Shown here in pieces: positions 14,502-23,071 of a stretch of DNA of 36,187 nt; the first letter of the stretch is position 1; each line of letters opens with the position of its first letter. The stretch comes from Acetivibrio ethanolgignens (lineage in GTDB: Bacteria; Bacillota; Clostridia; Lachnospirales; Lachnospiraceae). The stretch lies in NCBI RefSeq assembly GCF_001461035.1, contig NZ_LNAM01000154.1:969-37155 (forward strand). Direction: 5' to 3'. The position numbers were made by a program, and so were the translations under genes. Below the pieces are notes generated by a model. That model ran no database searches. It was given only the letters and a program-made list of their open reading frames with translations, and was not told the origin of the DNA.

Positions 14502-15212
14502 ATGAATAAGGTCATAACGGCCATGAATCACCTGGAAGGGGAGGAAAAAGAAGAATTAAATAAGCTTTTGAGAAATGCACCGGTCTGGCTGCTGAATGCA
14601 TGCACGGTATTAAACCTGAAAAAGGGTGAGATTTTTGTGCGGGAAAAGGAGCCGGTTCAGACAGTCTATATTCTGATTAAGGGAACGGTAAAGGCCTGTG
14701 ATTTTCATATGCTTGGTGTGGCATATGAATTCTGCCGCTATGAGGCAGTGGATATCTTAGGCGGCATGGAGCTGTTTATTGACTGCGAGCAGTACCAGAC
14801 AACATTGATTACAGAGACGTCATGCCAGTTTATCACCGTGGCTAAGGACAAGTTTGCCAAGTGGATGCGAGAGGATGCAAATGCTCAGTGGTTCCATAGC
14901 AATAAGATGATAAAGTATCTGCTGGGAGAGTGCCGACGGGAGAGGGCTTACTTATTTTTACAGGGAACAGACCGGGTATATCTGTTTTTTGAATTTTTAT
15001 ATGAAAGATGCGACTGTCCGGAGATTTGTGTATCAAAGATTACCCGGCAGCAGATTTCTGATGAAACCGGACTTTCTGTAAAGACAATTAACCGGGCTTT
15101 AAGTAAGATGGCAGAGGAGGAGCTGATTACCATTAAGGGAAGGCAGATTCTTCTGTCCAGGGAGCAGTATGAGAAACTGAAGGAGCGGACTGCTGAGAAA
15201 ATTGACATGTAA
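14502..15212 (+). CDS. Crp/Fnr-family transcription regulator
   Basis: A 236-residue regulator with an N-terminal cyclic-nucleotide-binding-like beta-roll (about 25-130; GEIFVREKEPVQTVYILIKG) and a C-terminal winged helix (about 165-225) whose recognition helix reads DETGLSVKTINRALSKM. The residues that grip cAMP in true Crp (R-x-A-T) are absent. The Fnr-type N-terminal cysteine cluster is absent too, although nine cysteines are scattered through the protein, three of them as C-D-C-P-E-I-C next to the DNA-binding helix. GGGGGAC precedes the ATG. It lies just upstream of nrdDG, so an anaerobic or redox role is possible but unproven. Confidence 0.8.
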   Translation: MNKVITAMNHLEGEEKEELNKLLRNAPVWLLNACTVLNLKKGEIFVREKEPVQTVYILIKGTVKACDFHMLGVAYEFCRYEAVDILGGMELFIDCEQYQTTLITETSCQFITVAKDKFAKWMREDANAQWFHSNKMIKYLLGECRRERAYLFLQGTDRVYLFFEFLYERCDCPEICVSKITRQQISDETGLSVKTINRALSKMAEEELITIKGRQILLSREQYEKLKERTAEKIDM

Positions 15213-15219
15213 TAAGGTT

Positions 15220-15233
15220 TACAATATATTGTA
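15220..15233. promoter_or_regulatory. NrdR-box-like palindrome 1 upstream of nrdD
   Basis: TACAATATATTGTA is a perfect 14-bp palindrome that matches the core of the NrdR box consensus (ACAcwATATATwgTGT type). Its centre is 41 bp from that of the second palindrome, four helical turns, as expected for paired NrdR boxes. Confidence 0.55.
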
Positions 15234-15262
15234 GGAAAAATGAATTATTTTCAAAATTAATT

Positions 15263-15272
15263 CTATATATAG
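15263..15272. promoter_or_regulatory. NrdR-box-like palindrome 2 abutting the nrdD -35
   Basis: CTATATATAG is a perfect 10-bp palindrome with a further partial flank. It ends exactly where the -35 element starts, so a bound repressor would block RNA polymerase. Confidence 0.5.
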
Positions 15273-15301
15273 TAGACAGAGAAATACTCTTATGCTATAA
15301 T
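15273..15301 (+). promoter_or_regulatory. Strong sigma-A-type promoter of nrdD-nrdG
   Basis: TAGACA (15273-15278), 17 bases and a perfect TATAAT (15296-15301). The start would be near 15308, giving a leader of about 114 bases before nrdD. Confidence 0.75.
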
Positions 15302-15319
15302 GTAGGAGCGGACAAGAAT

Positions 15320-15360
15320 GGCCTTGGCATTGCAGCTGCAATACGCGGGGCTTTTCTTTT
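15320..15360 (+). terminator. Attenuator-like hairpin in the nrdD leader
   Basis: ATTGC (15329-15333) pairs with GCAAT (15338-15342) around the loop AGCT. Below a small bulge, GGCCTT pairs with GGGGCT using G-U pairs, and the T-rich run TTTCTTTT follows at 15353-15360. It resembles a rho-independent terminator lying between the nrdD promoter and gene, so it may be an attenuator. No alternative pairing is evident. Confidence 0.4.
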
Positions 15361-15421
15361 GCCGATAGTAATAAGAGATACATAAAACTAGGTATACAAA
15401 ATGATAGGAAGGATAAGATGT

Positions 15422-17548
15422 ATGAAGGTTATTAAAAGAGACGGAAGAATCGTAGAATATGATAGAAATAAGATTATTGCAGCTATCCGCAAGGCAAATG
15501 CAGAGGTCGAAGATTACGAGAAGGTAACAGAGGAAAAGATAGAGGGAATCGTAGCCGGTATTGAGGGCTTGAAACGGGAAAATATGCTGGTAGAGGATAT
15601 CCAGGATATTATTGAGCAGAAGCTTATGGCAGAAGGTAAGTTTGTACTGGCTAAGACCTATATTATCTATCGCTATAACAGGGATCTGGTACGGAAGGCA
15701 AATACAACAGATGAATCTATTATGAGTCTGATTCGTAATGATAATAAGCTGGTTATGGAGGAAAACTCCAATAAAAATGCAGTGATTGCTTCTACTCAGC
15801 GTGATTTGATTGCAGGAGAGGTTTCCAAGGATTTAACTCGCAGAATGCTCCTTCCGGAGAAGGTTTCTAAGGCACATGATGAGGGGGTTCTTCATTTCCA
15901 TGATGCAGATTATTTCCTGCAGCCGATTTTTAACTGCTGTCTGATTAATGTAGGCGATATGCTGGAAAATGGTACAGTTATGAATGCCAAACTGATTGAG
16001 AGTCCAAAGAGCTTTCAGGTAGCCTGTACCGTTGTCACACAGATTATTGCGGCAGTAGCCAGCAGTCAGTATGGCGGTCAGTCTGTAGATGTACGTCACC
16101 TTGGAAAATATTTAAGAAAGAGCCGTGACAAATATAAAAAGCATTACGTTGAAAAATATGGAGATAAGGTGTCTGAGGAGCTGATGGACCAGTTTGTACA
16201 GGACCGTCTGCGGGATGAGCTAAAGTCAGGAGTACAGACGATCCAGTACCAGATTAACACGTTGATGACAACCAATGGCCAGTCTCCCTTTGTTACCCTG
16301 TTTTTAAATCTGGATAAGGATGATGAATATATTGAAGAAAACGCCATGATTGTTGAGGAAATCCTGCGTCAGCGTCTGGAGGGTATTAAAAATGAAAAGG
16401 GTGTTTATGTAACACCGGCCTTTCCAAAGCTTATTTATGTATTGGATGAGCACAACTGTTTAAAGGGCGGTAAGTACGATTATATCACGAAGCTGGCAGT
16501 AAAATGCTCTGCAAAACGGCTGTATCCGGATTATATTTCTGCTAAGAAAATGCGGGAAAATTATGAGGGCAATGTATTCAGCTGTATGGGCTGCCGAAGC
16601 TTTTTAAGTCCATGGAAGGATGAGAATGGAAACTACAAATTTGAAGGACGCTTTAATCAGGGTGTTGTCAGCCTGAACCTGCCTCAGATTGGTATTATTG
16701 CGGATGGAGATGAGGAAAAGTTCTGGCAGCTTTTAGAGGAGCGGCTGTCCCTGTGCTTTGAGGCACTGATGTGTCGTCATCATGCCCTGGAGGGTACTTC
16801 TTCAGATGTAAGTCCGATTCACTGGCAGTATGGTGCGATTGCCCGTCTGGAAAAGGGAGAAAAGATAGATAAGCTTCTGCATGATGGATATTCTACGATT
16901 TCTCTGGGCTATATCGGTCTGTATGAGGTAACGAAGCTGATGACAGGTGAGTCCCACACCCGATCAAAGGGTAAGGAATTTGCCCTGCGTCTGATGAATC
17001 GTCTGCGTCAGGCTACAGATACCTGGAAGGAAGAGACCGGTATTGGCTTTGGACTTTACGGAACACCGGCAGAGTCCTTATGCTATCGTTTTGCTGAGAT
17101 TGATAAGAAGAGATTTGGCATTATTCCAGACGTAACTGATAAGGGCTATTATACGAATTCTTATCATGTTGATGTAAGAGAAAAGATAGATGCTTTAAGC
17201 AAATTTGATTTTGAGGCACAGTTCCAGGTGATTTCCTCCGGTGGTGCGATTTCCTATGTAGAGATTCCGAATATGCGGAATAATCTGGAGGCACTGGAGG
17301 AGATTGTAAAATATATTTATGATAATATCCAGTATGCAGAGTTTAATACAAAGTCTGACTATTGCCATGTATGTGGCTTTGATGGTGAGATTATTATCAA
17401 TGACAAGCTTGAATGGGAATGCCCACAGTGCCATAATAAGGATCACGCTAAAATGAATGTAACCAGAAGAACCTGTGGATATTTGGGTGAAAACTTCTGG
17501 AATGTGGGAAAAACAAAGGAAATCAATTCCCGGGTACTGCATTTGTAG
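15422..17548 (+). CDS. nrdD: Anaerobic ribonucleoside-triphosphate reductase (class III)
   Basis: Reduces ribonucleoside triphosphates to dNTPs without oxygen using a glycyl radical. The 708 residues begin with an ATP-cone allosteric domain (KRDGRIVEYDRNKI). The C-terminus holds a zinc site, C-H-V-C and C-P-Q-C, and the radical motif RTCGYLG with the radical glycine at about G686. I chose ATG 15422 because GGAAGG lies 9 bases before it and the ATP-cone starts there; the upstream in-frame ATG at 15401 has no ribosome binding site. The activase nrdG follows 14 bases later. Two NrdR-box-like palindromes indicate NrdR repression. Confidence 0.95.
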   Translation: MKVIKRDGRIVEYDRNKIIAAIRKANAEVEDYEKVTEEKIEGIVAGIEGLKRENMLVEDIQDIIEQKLMAEGKFVLAKTYIIYRYNRDLVRKANTTDESIMSLIRNDNKLVMEENSNKNAVIASTQRDLIAGEVSKDLTRRMLLPEKVSKAHDEGVLHFHDADYFLQPIFNCCLINVGDMLENGTVMNAKLIESPKSFQVACTVVTQIIAAVASSQYGGQSVDVRHLGKYLRKSRDKYKKHYVEKYGDKVSEELMDQFVQDRLRDELKSGVQTIQYQINTLMTTNGQSPFVTLFLNLDKDDEYIEENAMIVEEILRQRLEGIKNEKGVYVTPAFPKLIYVLDEHNCLKGGKYDYITKLAVKCSAKRLYPDYISAKKMRENYEGNVFSCMGCRSFLSPWKDENGNYKFEGRFNQGVVSLNLPQIGIIADGDEEKFWQLLEERLSLCFEALMCRHHALEGTSSDVSPIHWQYGAIARLEKGEKIDKLLHDGYSTISLGYIGLYEVTKLMTGESHTRSKGKEFALRLMNRLRQATDTWKEETGIGFGLYGTPAESLCYRFAEIDKKRFGIIPDVTDKGYYTNSYHVDVREKIDALSKFDFEAQFQVISSGGAISYVEIPNMRNNLEALEEIVKYIYDNIQYAEFNTKSDYCHVCGFDGEIIINDKLEWECPQCHNKDHAKMNVTRRTCGYLGENFWNVGKTKEINSRVLHL

Positions 17549-17562
17549 AAAAGAGGTAAAAT

Positions 17563-18084
17563 ATGAATTACGCAGGTATCAAAAAGCTGGATGTGGCGAA
17601 TGGGCCGGGGCTTCGGGTAACACTGTTTGTCAGCGGCTGTACCCATCACTGCAAGGGCTGCTTTAATAAGGAAACCTGGGATTTTAACTATGGAGCTCCC
17701 TTTACTGAGGCTACGATAGAGGAAATCCTTACGGAGCTTCGGCGGCCTCAGGTAGCCGGCCTTACCCTTTTAGGTGGTGAACCTCTTGAACATGTGAACC
17801 AACAGGGGCTTTTGCCCCTGCTTCGGCGGGTTAAGGCTGAATTCCCGGAAAAGCCACTGTGGTGCTTTACCGGCTATGATTTTGAAAAAGATGTGCTAGG
17901 CAGGATGGTAGCAGAGTGGGAGGAAACAGAGGAGTTCCTGTCCTATCTGGACATCCTGGTGGATGGCGAATTTGTAGAGGAGAAAAAGGACCTGAACCTT
18001 CGGTTCAAGGGATCCTCTAATCAGAGAACAATCCAAGTACCGGAGAGCTTGAAGGAAGGCAGAGTGGTGCTTTGGGAGGCTTAA
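17563..18084 (+). CDS. nrdG: Anaerobic ribonucleotide reductase activating enzyme
   Basis: A radical-SAM activase that generates the glycyl radical on NrdD. The 173 residues carry the [4Fe-4S] motif C26-x3-C30-x2-C33 in SGCTHHCKGC and the SAM-binding GGEPL motif. AGAGG lies upstream of the ATG. It is encoded directly after nrdD and only 10 bases before dut, so the three genes form one operon. Confidence 0.95.
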   Translation: MNYAGIKKLDVANGPGLRVTLFVSGCTHHCKGCFNKETWDFNYGAPFTEATIEEILTELRRPQVAGLTLLGGEPLEHVNQQGLLPLLRRVKAEFPEKPLWCFTGYDFEKDVLGRMVAEWEETEEFLSYLDILVDGEFVEEKKDLNLRFKGSSNQRTIQVPESLKEGRVVLWEA

Positions 18085-18094
18085 GGAGAAAAAG

Positions 18095-18532
18095 ATGGAA
18101 ATACGCATTAAAAAATTATCAGAAAAGGCAGTAGTGCCGACCTATGGAAGTGAGTTGGCAGCAGGAGCTGATTTATATGCCTGCCTGGAGGATAAGATTA
18201 CAATAGAGCCGGGAGCGACCTATATGGTGCCAACAGGGATAGCGGCAGAGATACCGGAGGGCTATGCAGGACTTGTATATGCCAGAAGTGGTCTGGCTTC
18301 TAAGAAAGGGCTGGCACCAGCAAATAAGGTAGGGGTTGTAGACCCGGATTATCGTGGTGAATTTTTTGTGGCTCTTCATAACCACAGCAGCGTAGCTGCT
18401 CAGGTTGAGCCGGGAGAGCGGATTGCACAGCTTGTGATTACTCCCTTTCTAAAGGCCGAATATACAGTGGTTGAGGAGCTTAGTGATACCGTAAGAGGAG
18501 CTGGCGGCTTCGGCTCCACTGGACGCAAATAA
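18095..18532 (+). CDS. dut: dUTP diphosphatase
   Basis: Hydrolyses dUTP to dUMP, keeping uracil out of DNA and supplying thymidylate precursor. The 145 residues show the five trimeric dUTPase motifs: AGADLYA, ARSGLASKKG, GVVDPDYRGE, RIAQLVI and the C-terminal lid GAGGFGSTGR. AAGGAG precedes the ATG by 7 bases. Its place directly after nrdDG fits a dNTP-supply operon. Confidence 0.95.
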   Translation: MEIRIKKLSEKAVVPTYGSELAAGADLYACLEDKITIEPGATYMVPTGIAAEIPEGYAGLVYARSGLASKKGLAPANKVGVVDPDYRGEFFVALHNHSSVAAQVEPGERIAQLVITPFLKAEYTVVEELSDTVRGAGGFGSTGRK

Positions 18533-18562
18533 AAAGAGATTTCGCGGAGGCATGGGGAGCAG

Positions 18563-19573
18563 ATGAAAAAGCTGATTGACAGTCTGAAATATGGTGACCG
18601 TGATACAAAGATATATTTGTGGAGCATAATTATTTTAACGGCAGCAACGGTGATTTTTGGCGTTGCTGCGGTTTTTATGCTGTCTTTTTTTTCTGGAGTG
18701 GTGTCAGTTATCTGTGCTGTAATTGCGGCACTGATTGTTCAAAATACTTCCTTAAAGGATAAGGAGTTTATGGAACCTTCTAAGGTAATGCCACAGGGAG
18801 AAGCCAGGGAAGCAGAGTCAGAGGAGAAGACAGAGCGGCAGGAAGAAGAGGACAAGGATAAGAAGGAAATTGTAGAAGAGGAAATTTCCCGCGTCGAGCA
18901 CTACACGGAGCGTCAGGTTGTTCAGATTATGCATAAGCATAAGGTAAAACGGGATAACCGGAAGGTTATGATTGATTTGTGTACCTCCTTTCGCATTCGT
19001 CAGAGTCCGGCTTACTTTTGGGCAGAGGCTGGAAAGGCGAATTTCCTGGTATTGGAGGAGGAACCCCGGGTGATTCAGATACCCTTAAATAAAATTAAGG
19101 AAATCAGCTACGAACGAGGCATCTCTGTACAGAAAAACACAGATTATATGGATTTTAGGGAAGGCGGCTTTGTAGCTCAGATTTTTGAAGAAGTTATGCC
19201 CACCTATTATATGGCAATGAAGAATGGGAAAAAAGGCTATTTTAAAAATCTTTATACTATTACACCTGATTTAAAGGTAACCAATACCTCAGCGAGAGCG
19301 CTCTTTGATATTTTGAAGCTGGACTTTGGTATCCATGATGCGATAACGAATTCTAACAGATACAGTGAGTATTACAAAATGGCATACCGTGCCAACGTAC
19401 TTTGGAAGGACCAGGTCATTAGTACGGAGGAATACCGGGAGCGGATTAAGGAAATATTTAAAGCACTTCGGGAAATGGGGATGCATGGCATGGAGTATAA
19501 CGAGCTGGCAGAGCAGATGGTGGAAAGCAAGTTTATTACCAGAGAATATGCAGAATATTATAAAAATCTATAA
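18563..19573 (+). CDS. Two-helix membrane-anchored protein of unknown function
   Basis: A 336-residue protein. Two hydrophobic helices lie at about 18-36 and 39-60 with a very short turn, followed by an acidic, lysine-rich linker (75-112, many E and K). A soluble domain of about 215 residues begins with HYTERQVVQIMHKHK. The C-terminal 60 residues look helical (EEYRERIKEIFKALREMGMHG) and resemble a short SHOCT-like or coiled segment. I do not recognise the family. The core (VLEEEPRVIQIPLNKIKEI) is PH-domain-like in feel, but I would not assign it. The gene is 30 bases after dut in the same direction, so it may share that transcript. GGGGAG precedes the ATG. Confidence 0.7.
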   Translation: MKKLIDSLKYGDRDTKIYLWSIIILTAATVIFGVAAVFMLSFFSGVVSVICAVIAALIVQNTSLKDKEFMEPSKVMPQGEAREAESEEKTERQEEEDKDKKEIVEEEISRVEHYTERQVVQIMHKHKVKRDNRKVMIDLCTSFRIRQSPAYFWAEAGKANFLVLEEEPRVIQIPLNKIKEISYERGISVQKNTDYMDFREGGFVAQIFEEVMPTYYMAMKNGKKGYFKNLYTITPDLKVTNTSARALFDILKLDFGIHDAITNSNRYSEYYKMAYRANVLWKDQVISTEEYRERIKEIFKALREMGMHGMEYNELAEQMVESKFITREYAEYYKNL

Positions 19574-19583
19574 ATTTTGAAAA

Positions 19584-19641
19584 GAGTGTTGTTATTATCG
19601 CCCTTCGTAGTCCTGGCTTAAGAGCTATAATAACAACACTC
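19584..19641 (-). terminator. Terminator of the rfb operon
   Basis: Bases 19584-19598 and 19627-19641 form a perfect 15-bp stem around a 28-base loop. Read on the minus strand, the stem is followed by TTTTC, so it terminates the rfb operon. The plus-strand side is A-rich and would be a poor terminator for the upstream gene. Confidence 0.65.
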
Positions 19642-19662
19642 AACAAATATACAAACCAAAAG

Positions 19663-20760
19663 CTACCGGTTCCTGTACATCTCTTCATAATATTTCATAT
19701 AATTCTGGTTCGTAACATTTTTCATCCAATTCTCGTGTTCCAAATACCACTGAATAGTTAAGCGGATACCATCCTTAAACATGGTTTCCGGTTCCCAGCC
19801 GATTTCGGAGCGGATTTTGTCCGGTGCGATGGCATAACGACGGTCATGGCCCTTGCGGTCACCGACATACTGGATTAAATCATAAGAAAGATTTGCACGA
19901 CGAGAATCGTCTTCCGGAAGCAGCTCCAGCAGAGTGTCAATGATGATTTTAACGATTTCAATATTCTGCTTTTCGTTGTGACCGCCTACATTGTAGATGC
20001 CAAAAAGCTGTCCCTTTTCACATACCATGTCAATGGCCTTGGCGTGGTCAGCTACATAGAGCCAGTCACGGACATTCTTGCCGTCGCCATAGACAGGAAG
20101 AGCCTTGCCCTGTAAAGCGTTGTTAATCATCAGAGGAATAAGCTTTTCCGGAAACTGATACGGGCCATAGTTGTTGCTGCAGCGGGTGATATTTGCCGGG
20201 AAGTGGTAGGTGTCCATATATGCTTTTACCAGCATATCAGCAGAAGCCTTGCTGGCAGAATATGGACTGTGTGGGTCTAATGGAGTGGTTTCGTAAAAAT
20301 AGCTGGCTTTGCCGGTGGCAGTGTCAGCATCATCCAGTGAACCATATACTTCGTCGGTAGATACCTGAAGATACCGTTTGTCCGGAAGAAAACCATCTTC
20401 GGTCTCCCAGGTCTGCTTTGCTGCATTTAAGAGATTTAGTGTACCAAGAATGTTGGTATTGGCAAAGACCTCGGGATTTTTAATACTGCGGTCTACATGG
20501 CTTTCGGCAGCAAAATGGATAACACGGTCAAAATTATATTTCTTGAAAAGAGCAAGGATTCCGTCCTTGTCACAGACATCCAGCTTTACAAATTCGTAAT
20601 TTGGAAGTGCTTCTGCTTCCTTTAAATTTTCAAGGTTACCGGCATAGGTTAAGCTGTCCAGATTGATAATGTGGATAGCAGAGTCGTATTTTTTCAGCAT
20701 ATAGTGGATATAGTTGGAGCCGATAAAGCCGGCACCGCCGGTTACAAGATAGGTTTTCAT
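19663..20760 (-). CDS. rfbB: dTDP-glucose 4,6-dehydratase
   Basis: Second step of dTDP-L-rhamnose synthesis, converting dTDP-glucose to the 4-keto-6-deoxy sugar. The 365 residues are a short-chain dehydrogenase with the NAD-binding TGGAGFIGSNY at 7-17, the family catalytic STDEVYG, and the Y-x3-K pair in YSASK. Its ATG overlaps the rfbD stop as ATGA. It is the last gene of the operon and is followed by a terminator. In this group dTDP-rhamnose usually feeds cell-wall or capsular polysaccharide. Confidence 0.95.
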   Translation of the reverse strand: MKTYLVTGGAGFIGSNYIHYMLKKYDSAIHIINLDSLTYAGNLENLKEAEALPNYEFVKLDVCDKDGILALFKKYNFDRVIHFAAESHVDRSIKNPEVFANTNILGTLNLLNAAKQTWETEDGFLPDKRYLQVSTDEVYGSLDDADTATGKASYFYETTPLDPHSPYSASKASADMLVKAYMDTYHFPANITRCSNNYGPYQFPEKLIPLMINNALQGKALPVYGDGKNVRDWLYVADHAKAIDMVCEKGQLFGIYNVGGHNEKQNIEIVKIIIDTLLELLPEDDSRRANLSYDLIQYVGDRKGHDRRYAIAPDKIRSEIGWEPETMFKDGIRLTIQWYLEHENWMKNVTNQNYMKYYEEMYRNR

Positions 20761-21605
20761 AATAAATTCTCCTCCTTCAGGTATTCTAGCAGAGCATCAT
20801 GCCAGTCTGCCATACGGTATACCGTTTCTGTATTAAGCTTATGGTTCTCCAGAACAGAGTAAGCAGGACGTTTAGCAGCCGTTTTAAAACCATTGGTGGC
20901 AACAGGGCTTAAGGAAACCTGTGTATTTGTCAGAGCAAAGATTTCTCTGGCAAAATTATACCAGGTGGTAAAGCCCTCACAGGTAGCATGGTAAATGCCA
21001 TAATTTTCCGTTTGAATCAAAAATAAAATCATTCGTGCCAGTTCCAGGTGGGCGGTAGGTGTACCATACTGGTCATTAACAACCTTTAGTGGCTTCCCCT
21101 CAGCGGCCAGACGAAGCATTGTGCGGACAAAATTGTGGCCTTCTCCATACAGCCAGGCAGAGCGGACAATATAAAGACGATCTAGATATTTAGCAGCCTG
21201 TTCCTCACCAGCCAGCTTGGTCGAGCCATAGACGCTTTGTGGATTAGGCAGGTCGGACTCTATATAAGGAGTAGTTTTAGTTCCATCAAAAACATAGTCC
21301 GTGGATACCTGTACCATGGCAGCATCGACAGCCTGGCAGGCTCTGGCTAGATATTTTGGCCCGAGGGCATTGATGCGGTAAGCATTCTCTGCATCTGTTT
21401 CGCAGGCATCAACAGCCGTATGGGCGGCACAGTTAATGAGCACATCTGGATGCAGCCGGGTAAGGGTAGCTTCTACCATTGCTTCATTGGTGATATCAAG
21501 CTCTTTAGAAGCAAAGGGAAAAACCTCTATGTCTGAAAGCTCGGAGGACAATCGCAGGAGAGCCTGTCCTAATTGTCCCTTTGCACCGGTAATTAATACT
21601 TTCAT
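20757..21605 (-). CDS. rfbD: dTDP-4-dehydrorhamnose reductase
   Basis: Last step of dTDP-L-rhamnose synthesis, NAD(P)H-dependent reduction of the 4-keto group. The 282 residues carry ITGAKGQLGQAL at the N-terminus, YVFDG, and the catalytic YGSTKLAGE. AGGAGG lies 6 bases before the ATG, inside the end of rfbC. Both ends overlap its neighbours by 4 bases, so the three genes are translationally coupled. Confidence 0.95.
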   Translation of the reverse strand: MKVLITGAKGQLGQALLRLSSELSDIEVFPFASKELDITNEAMVEATLTRLHPDVLINCAAHTAVDACETDAENAYRINALGPKYLARACQAVDAAMVQVSTDYVFDGTKTTPYIESDLPNPQSVYGSTKLAGEEQAAKYLDRLYIVRSAWLYGEGHNFVRTMLRLAAEGKPLKVVNDQYGTPTAHLELARMILFLIQTENYGIYHATCEGFTTWYNFAREIFALTNTQVSLSPVATNGFKTAAKRPAYSVLENHKLNTETVYRMADWHDALLEYLKEENLL

Positions 21606-22153
21606 AAAGACCTCCTAAAGGGTGGATATTTTTGATCTTTGTCAGAGAGTAAAAGCTTCATATCTGGTGTAATCGGCCAGTCGATGCCAATAGCAGGATC
21701 ATTCCACATAAGCCCGCCTTCGTCCTCAGGATGATAGTAGTCGGTACATTTATAATGAAACTCTGTTGTGTCAGAAAGGACTAAAAAGCCGTGGGCAAAG
21801 CCTGGCGGTACATAAAACATGTTCTTTTTTTCAGCAGATAAAATGACACCGTGCCATTTTCCATAGGTTTTGGAGTCCGGGCGAAGGTCAACAGCAACGT
21901 CGAAGACCTCGCCGGAGATAACCCGTACAAGCTTGCCCTGTGGATGCTCCTTCTGGAAATGAAGACCGCGGAGTACTCCCCTTTTAGACATAGACTGGTT
22001 GTCCTGAACAAAGACCATCGAAAGACCGGCAGACTTAAAAGCTTCATAGTGATAGGTTTCTAAAAAATATCCCCTGCTGTCACCGAAGACCTTTGGCTCA
22101 ATGACATAGAGCCCTTCGATGTCCTGGCAGGCACTTATATTAAATTGTCCCAT
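21602..22153 (-). CDS. rfbC: dTDP-4-dehydrorhamnose 3,5-epimerase
   Basis: Third step of the pathway, double epimerisation at C3 and C5. The 183-residue cupin has the catalytic H65 in LRGLHFQ and the family segment PGFAHGFLVLSD, with a tyrosine-containing CTDYYHPEDEGG. It follows rfbA by 11 bases with AGGAGGA before its ATG, and its stop overlaps the rfbD start. Confidence 0.95.
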   Translation of the reverse strand: MGQFNISACQDIEGLYVIEPKVFGDSRGYFLETYHYEAFKSAGLSMVFVQDNQSMSKRGVLRGLHFQKEHPQGKLVRVISGEVFDVAVDLRPDSKTYGKWHGVILSAEKKNMFYVPPGFAHGFLVLSDTTEFHYKCTDYYHPEDEGGLMWNDPAIGIDWPITPDMKLLLSDKDQKYPPFRRSL

Positions 22154-22164
22154 GTTTTTCCTCC

Positions 22165-23034
22165 TTATAGGCCATTTGCGATATCTACCAGATACTTTCC
22201 GTACTCTGTCTTTAAAAGAGGTTCAGCCAGAGTAAGAAGCTGTTCCCTGGAGATAAAGCCCTGGGCATAAGCGATTTCTTCGATACAGGAAATATAAAGT
22301 CCCTGCCGTTTTTGGATAGAAGCCACAAAATTAGAAGCATCTAAAAGAGAATCATGGTTACCGGTATCCAGCCATGCCATACCACGGCCCATCGTCTCTA
22401 CCTTTAAGCAGCCACGGCGTAGATATTCATTATTGACTGCGGTGATTTCCAACTCACCTCTGGCAGATAGAGTAATGGATTTCGCAATGTCAATGACCTG
22501 GTTATCGTAGAAATAAAGACCAGGTACAGCATATTTTGATTTCGGTTTCTCCGGCTTTTCTTCAATGCTGATGGCATTGCCCTCTGCATCAAATTCCACA
22601 ACTCCATAGGCTCTCGGGTCACGCACATAATAGCCAAAAATCGTAGCACCGCTTTTTCGTGCAGCAGCACGCTTCAGAGTAGCTGTAAAGCTTTGTCCAT
22701 AGAAAATGTTATCGCCCAGCACCAGGGCTACATTGTCTGAGCCGATGAAGCTTTCTCCAATAATAAAGGCCTCTGCCAGTCCATTCGGCTGCTCTTGAAC
22801 AGCATAGGACATGGAAAGTCCTAACTGACTTCCGTCACCAAACAGCTCTTCAAAAACCGGAAGGTCTCTTGGTGTGGAAATAATCAAAATATCCCGGATG
22901 CCGGAAAGCATCAGGACAGATAAAGGATAATAAATCATTGGTTTATCATAAATAGGTAAAATCTGCTTAGAGACAGCCTTGGTCAGGGGATAGAGGCGGG
23001 TTCCGGAGCCGCCGGCTAAAATAATACCTTTCAT
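22165..23034 (-). CDS. rfbA: Glucose-1-phosphate thymidylyltransferase
   Basis: First step of dTDP-L-rhamnose synthesis, joining dTTP and glucose-1-phosphate. The 289 residues carry the nucleotide-binding [11 protein letters not shown] at 8-18, [15 protein letters not shown] and EEKP. It opens the rfbACDB operon. AAGGAG lies 10 bases before the ATG. A 240-base leader separates it from the likely promoter at 23279-23307, and that leader contains the four-way-junction element described separately. Confidence 0.95.
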   Translation of the reverse strand: MKGIILAGGSGTRLYPLTKAVSKQILPIYDKPMIYYPLSVLMLSGIRDILIISTPRDLPVFEELFGDGSQLGLSMSYAVQEQPNGLAEAFIIGESFIGSDNVALVLGDNIFYGQSFTATLKRAAARKSGATIFGYYVRDPRAYGVVEFDAEGNAISIEEKPEKPKSKYAVPGLYFYDNQVIDIAKSITLSARGELEITAVNNEYLRRGCLKVETMGRGMAWLDTGNHDSLLDASNFVASIQKRQGLYISCIEEIAYAQGFISREQLLTLAEPLLKTEYGKYLVDIANGL

Positions 23035-23071
23035 ATGAGTGTCACTCCTTATTTGGACATAATAATCTATT

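Noticed and set aside
15318-15368. A 16-codon leader frame in the nrdD leader (starts MALALQ)
   Set aside because: Its only ribosome binding site would lie at or before the predicted transcription start, and the bases are explained by the hairpin.
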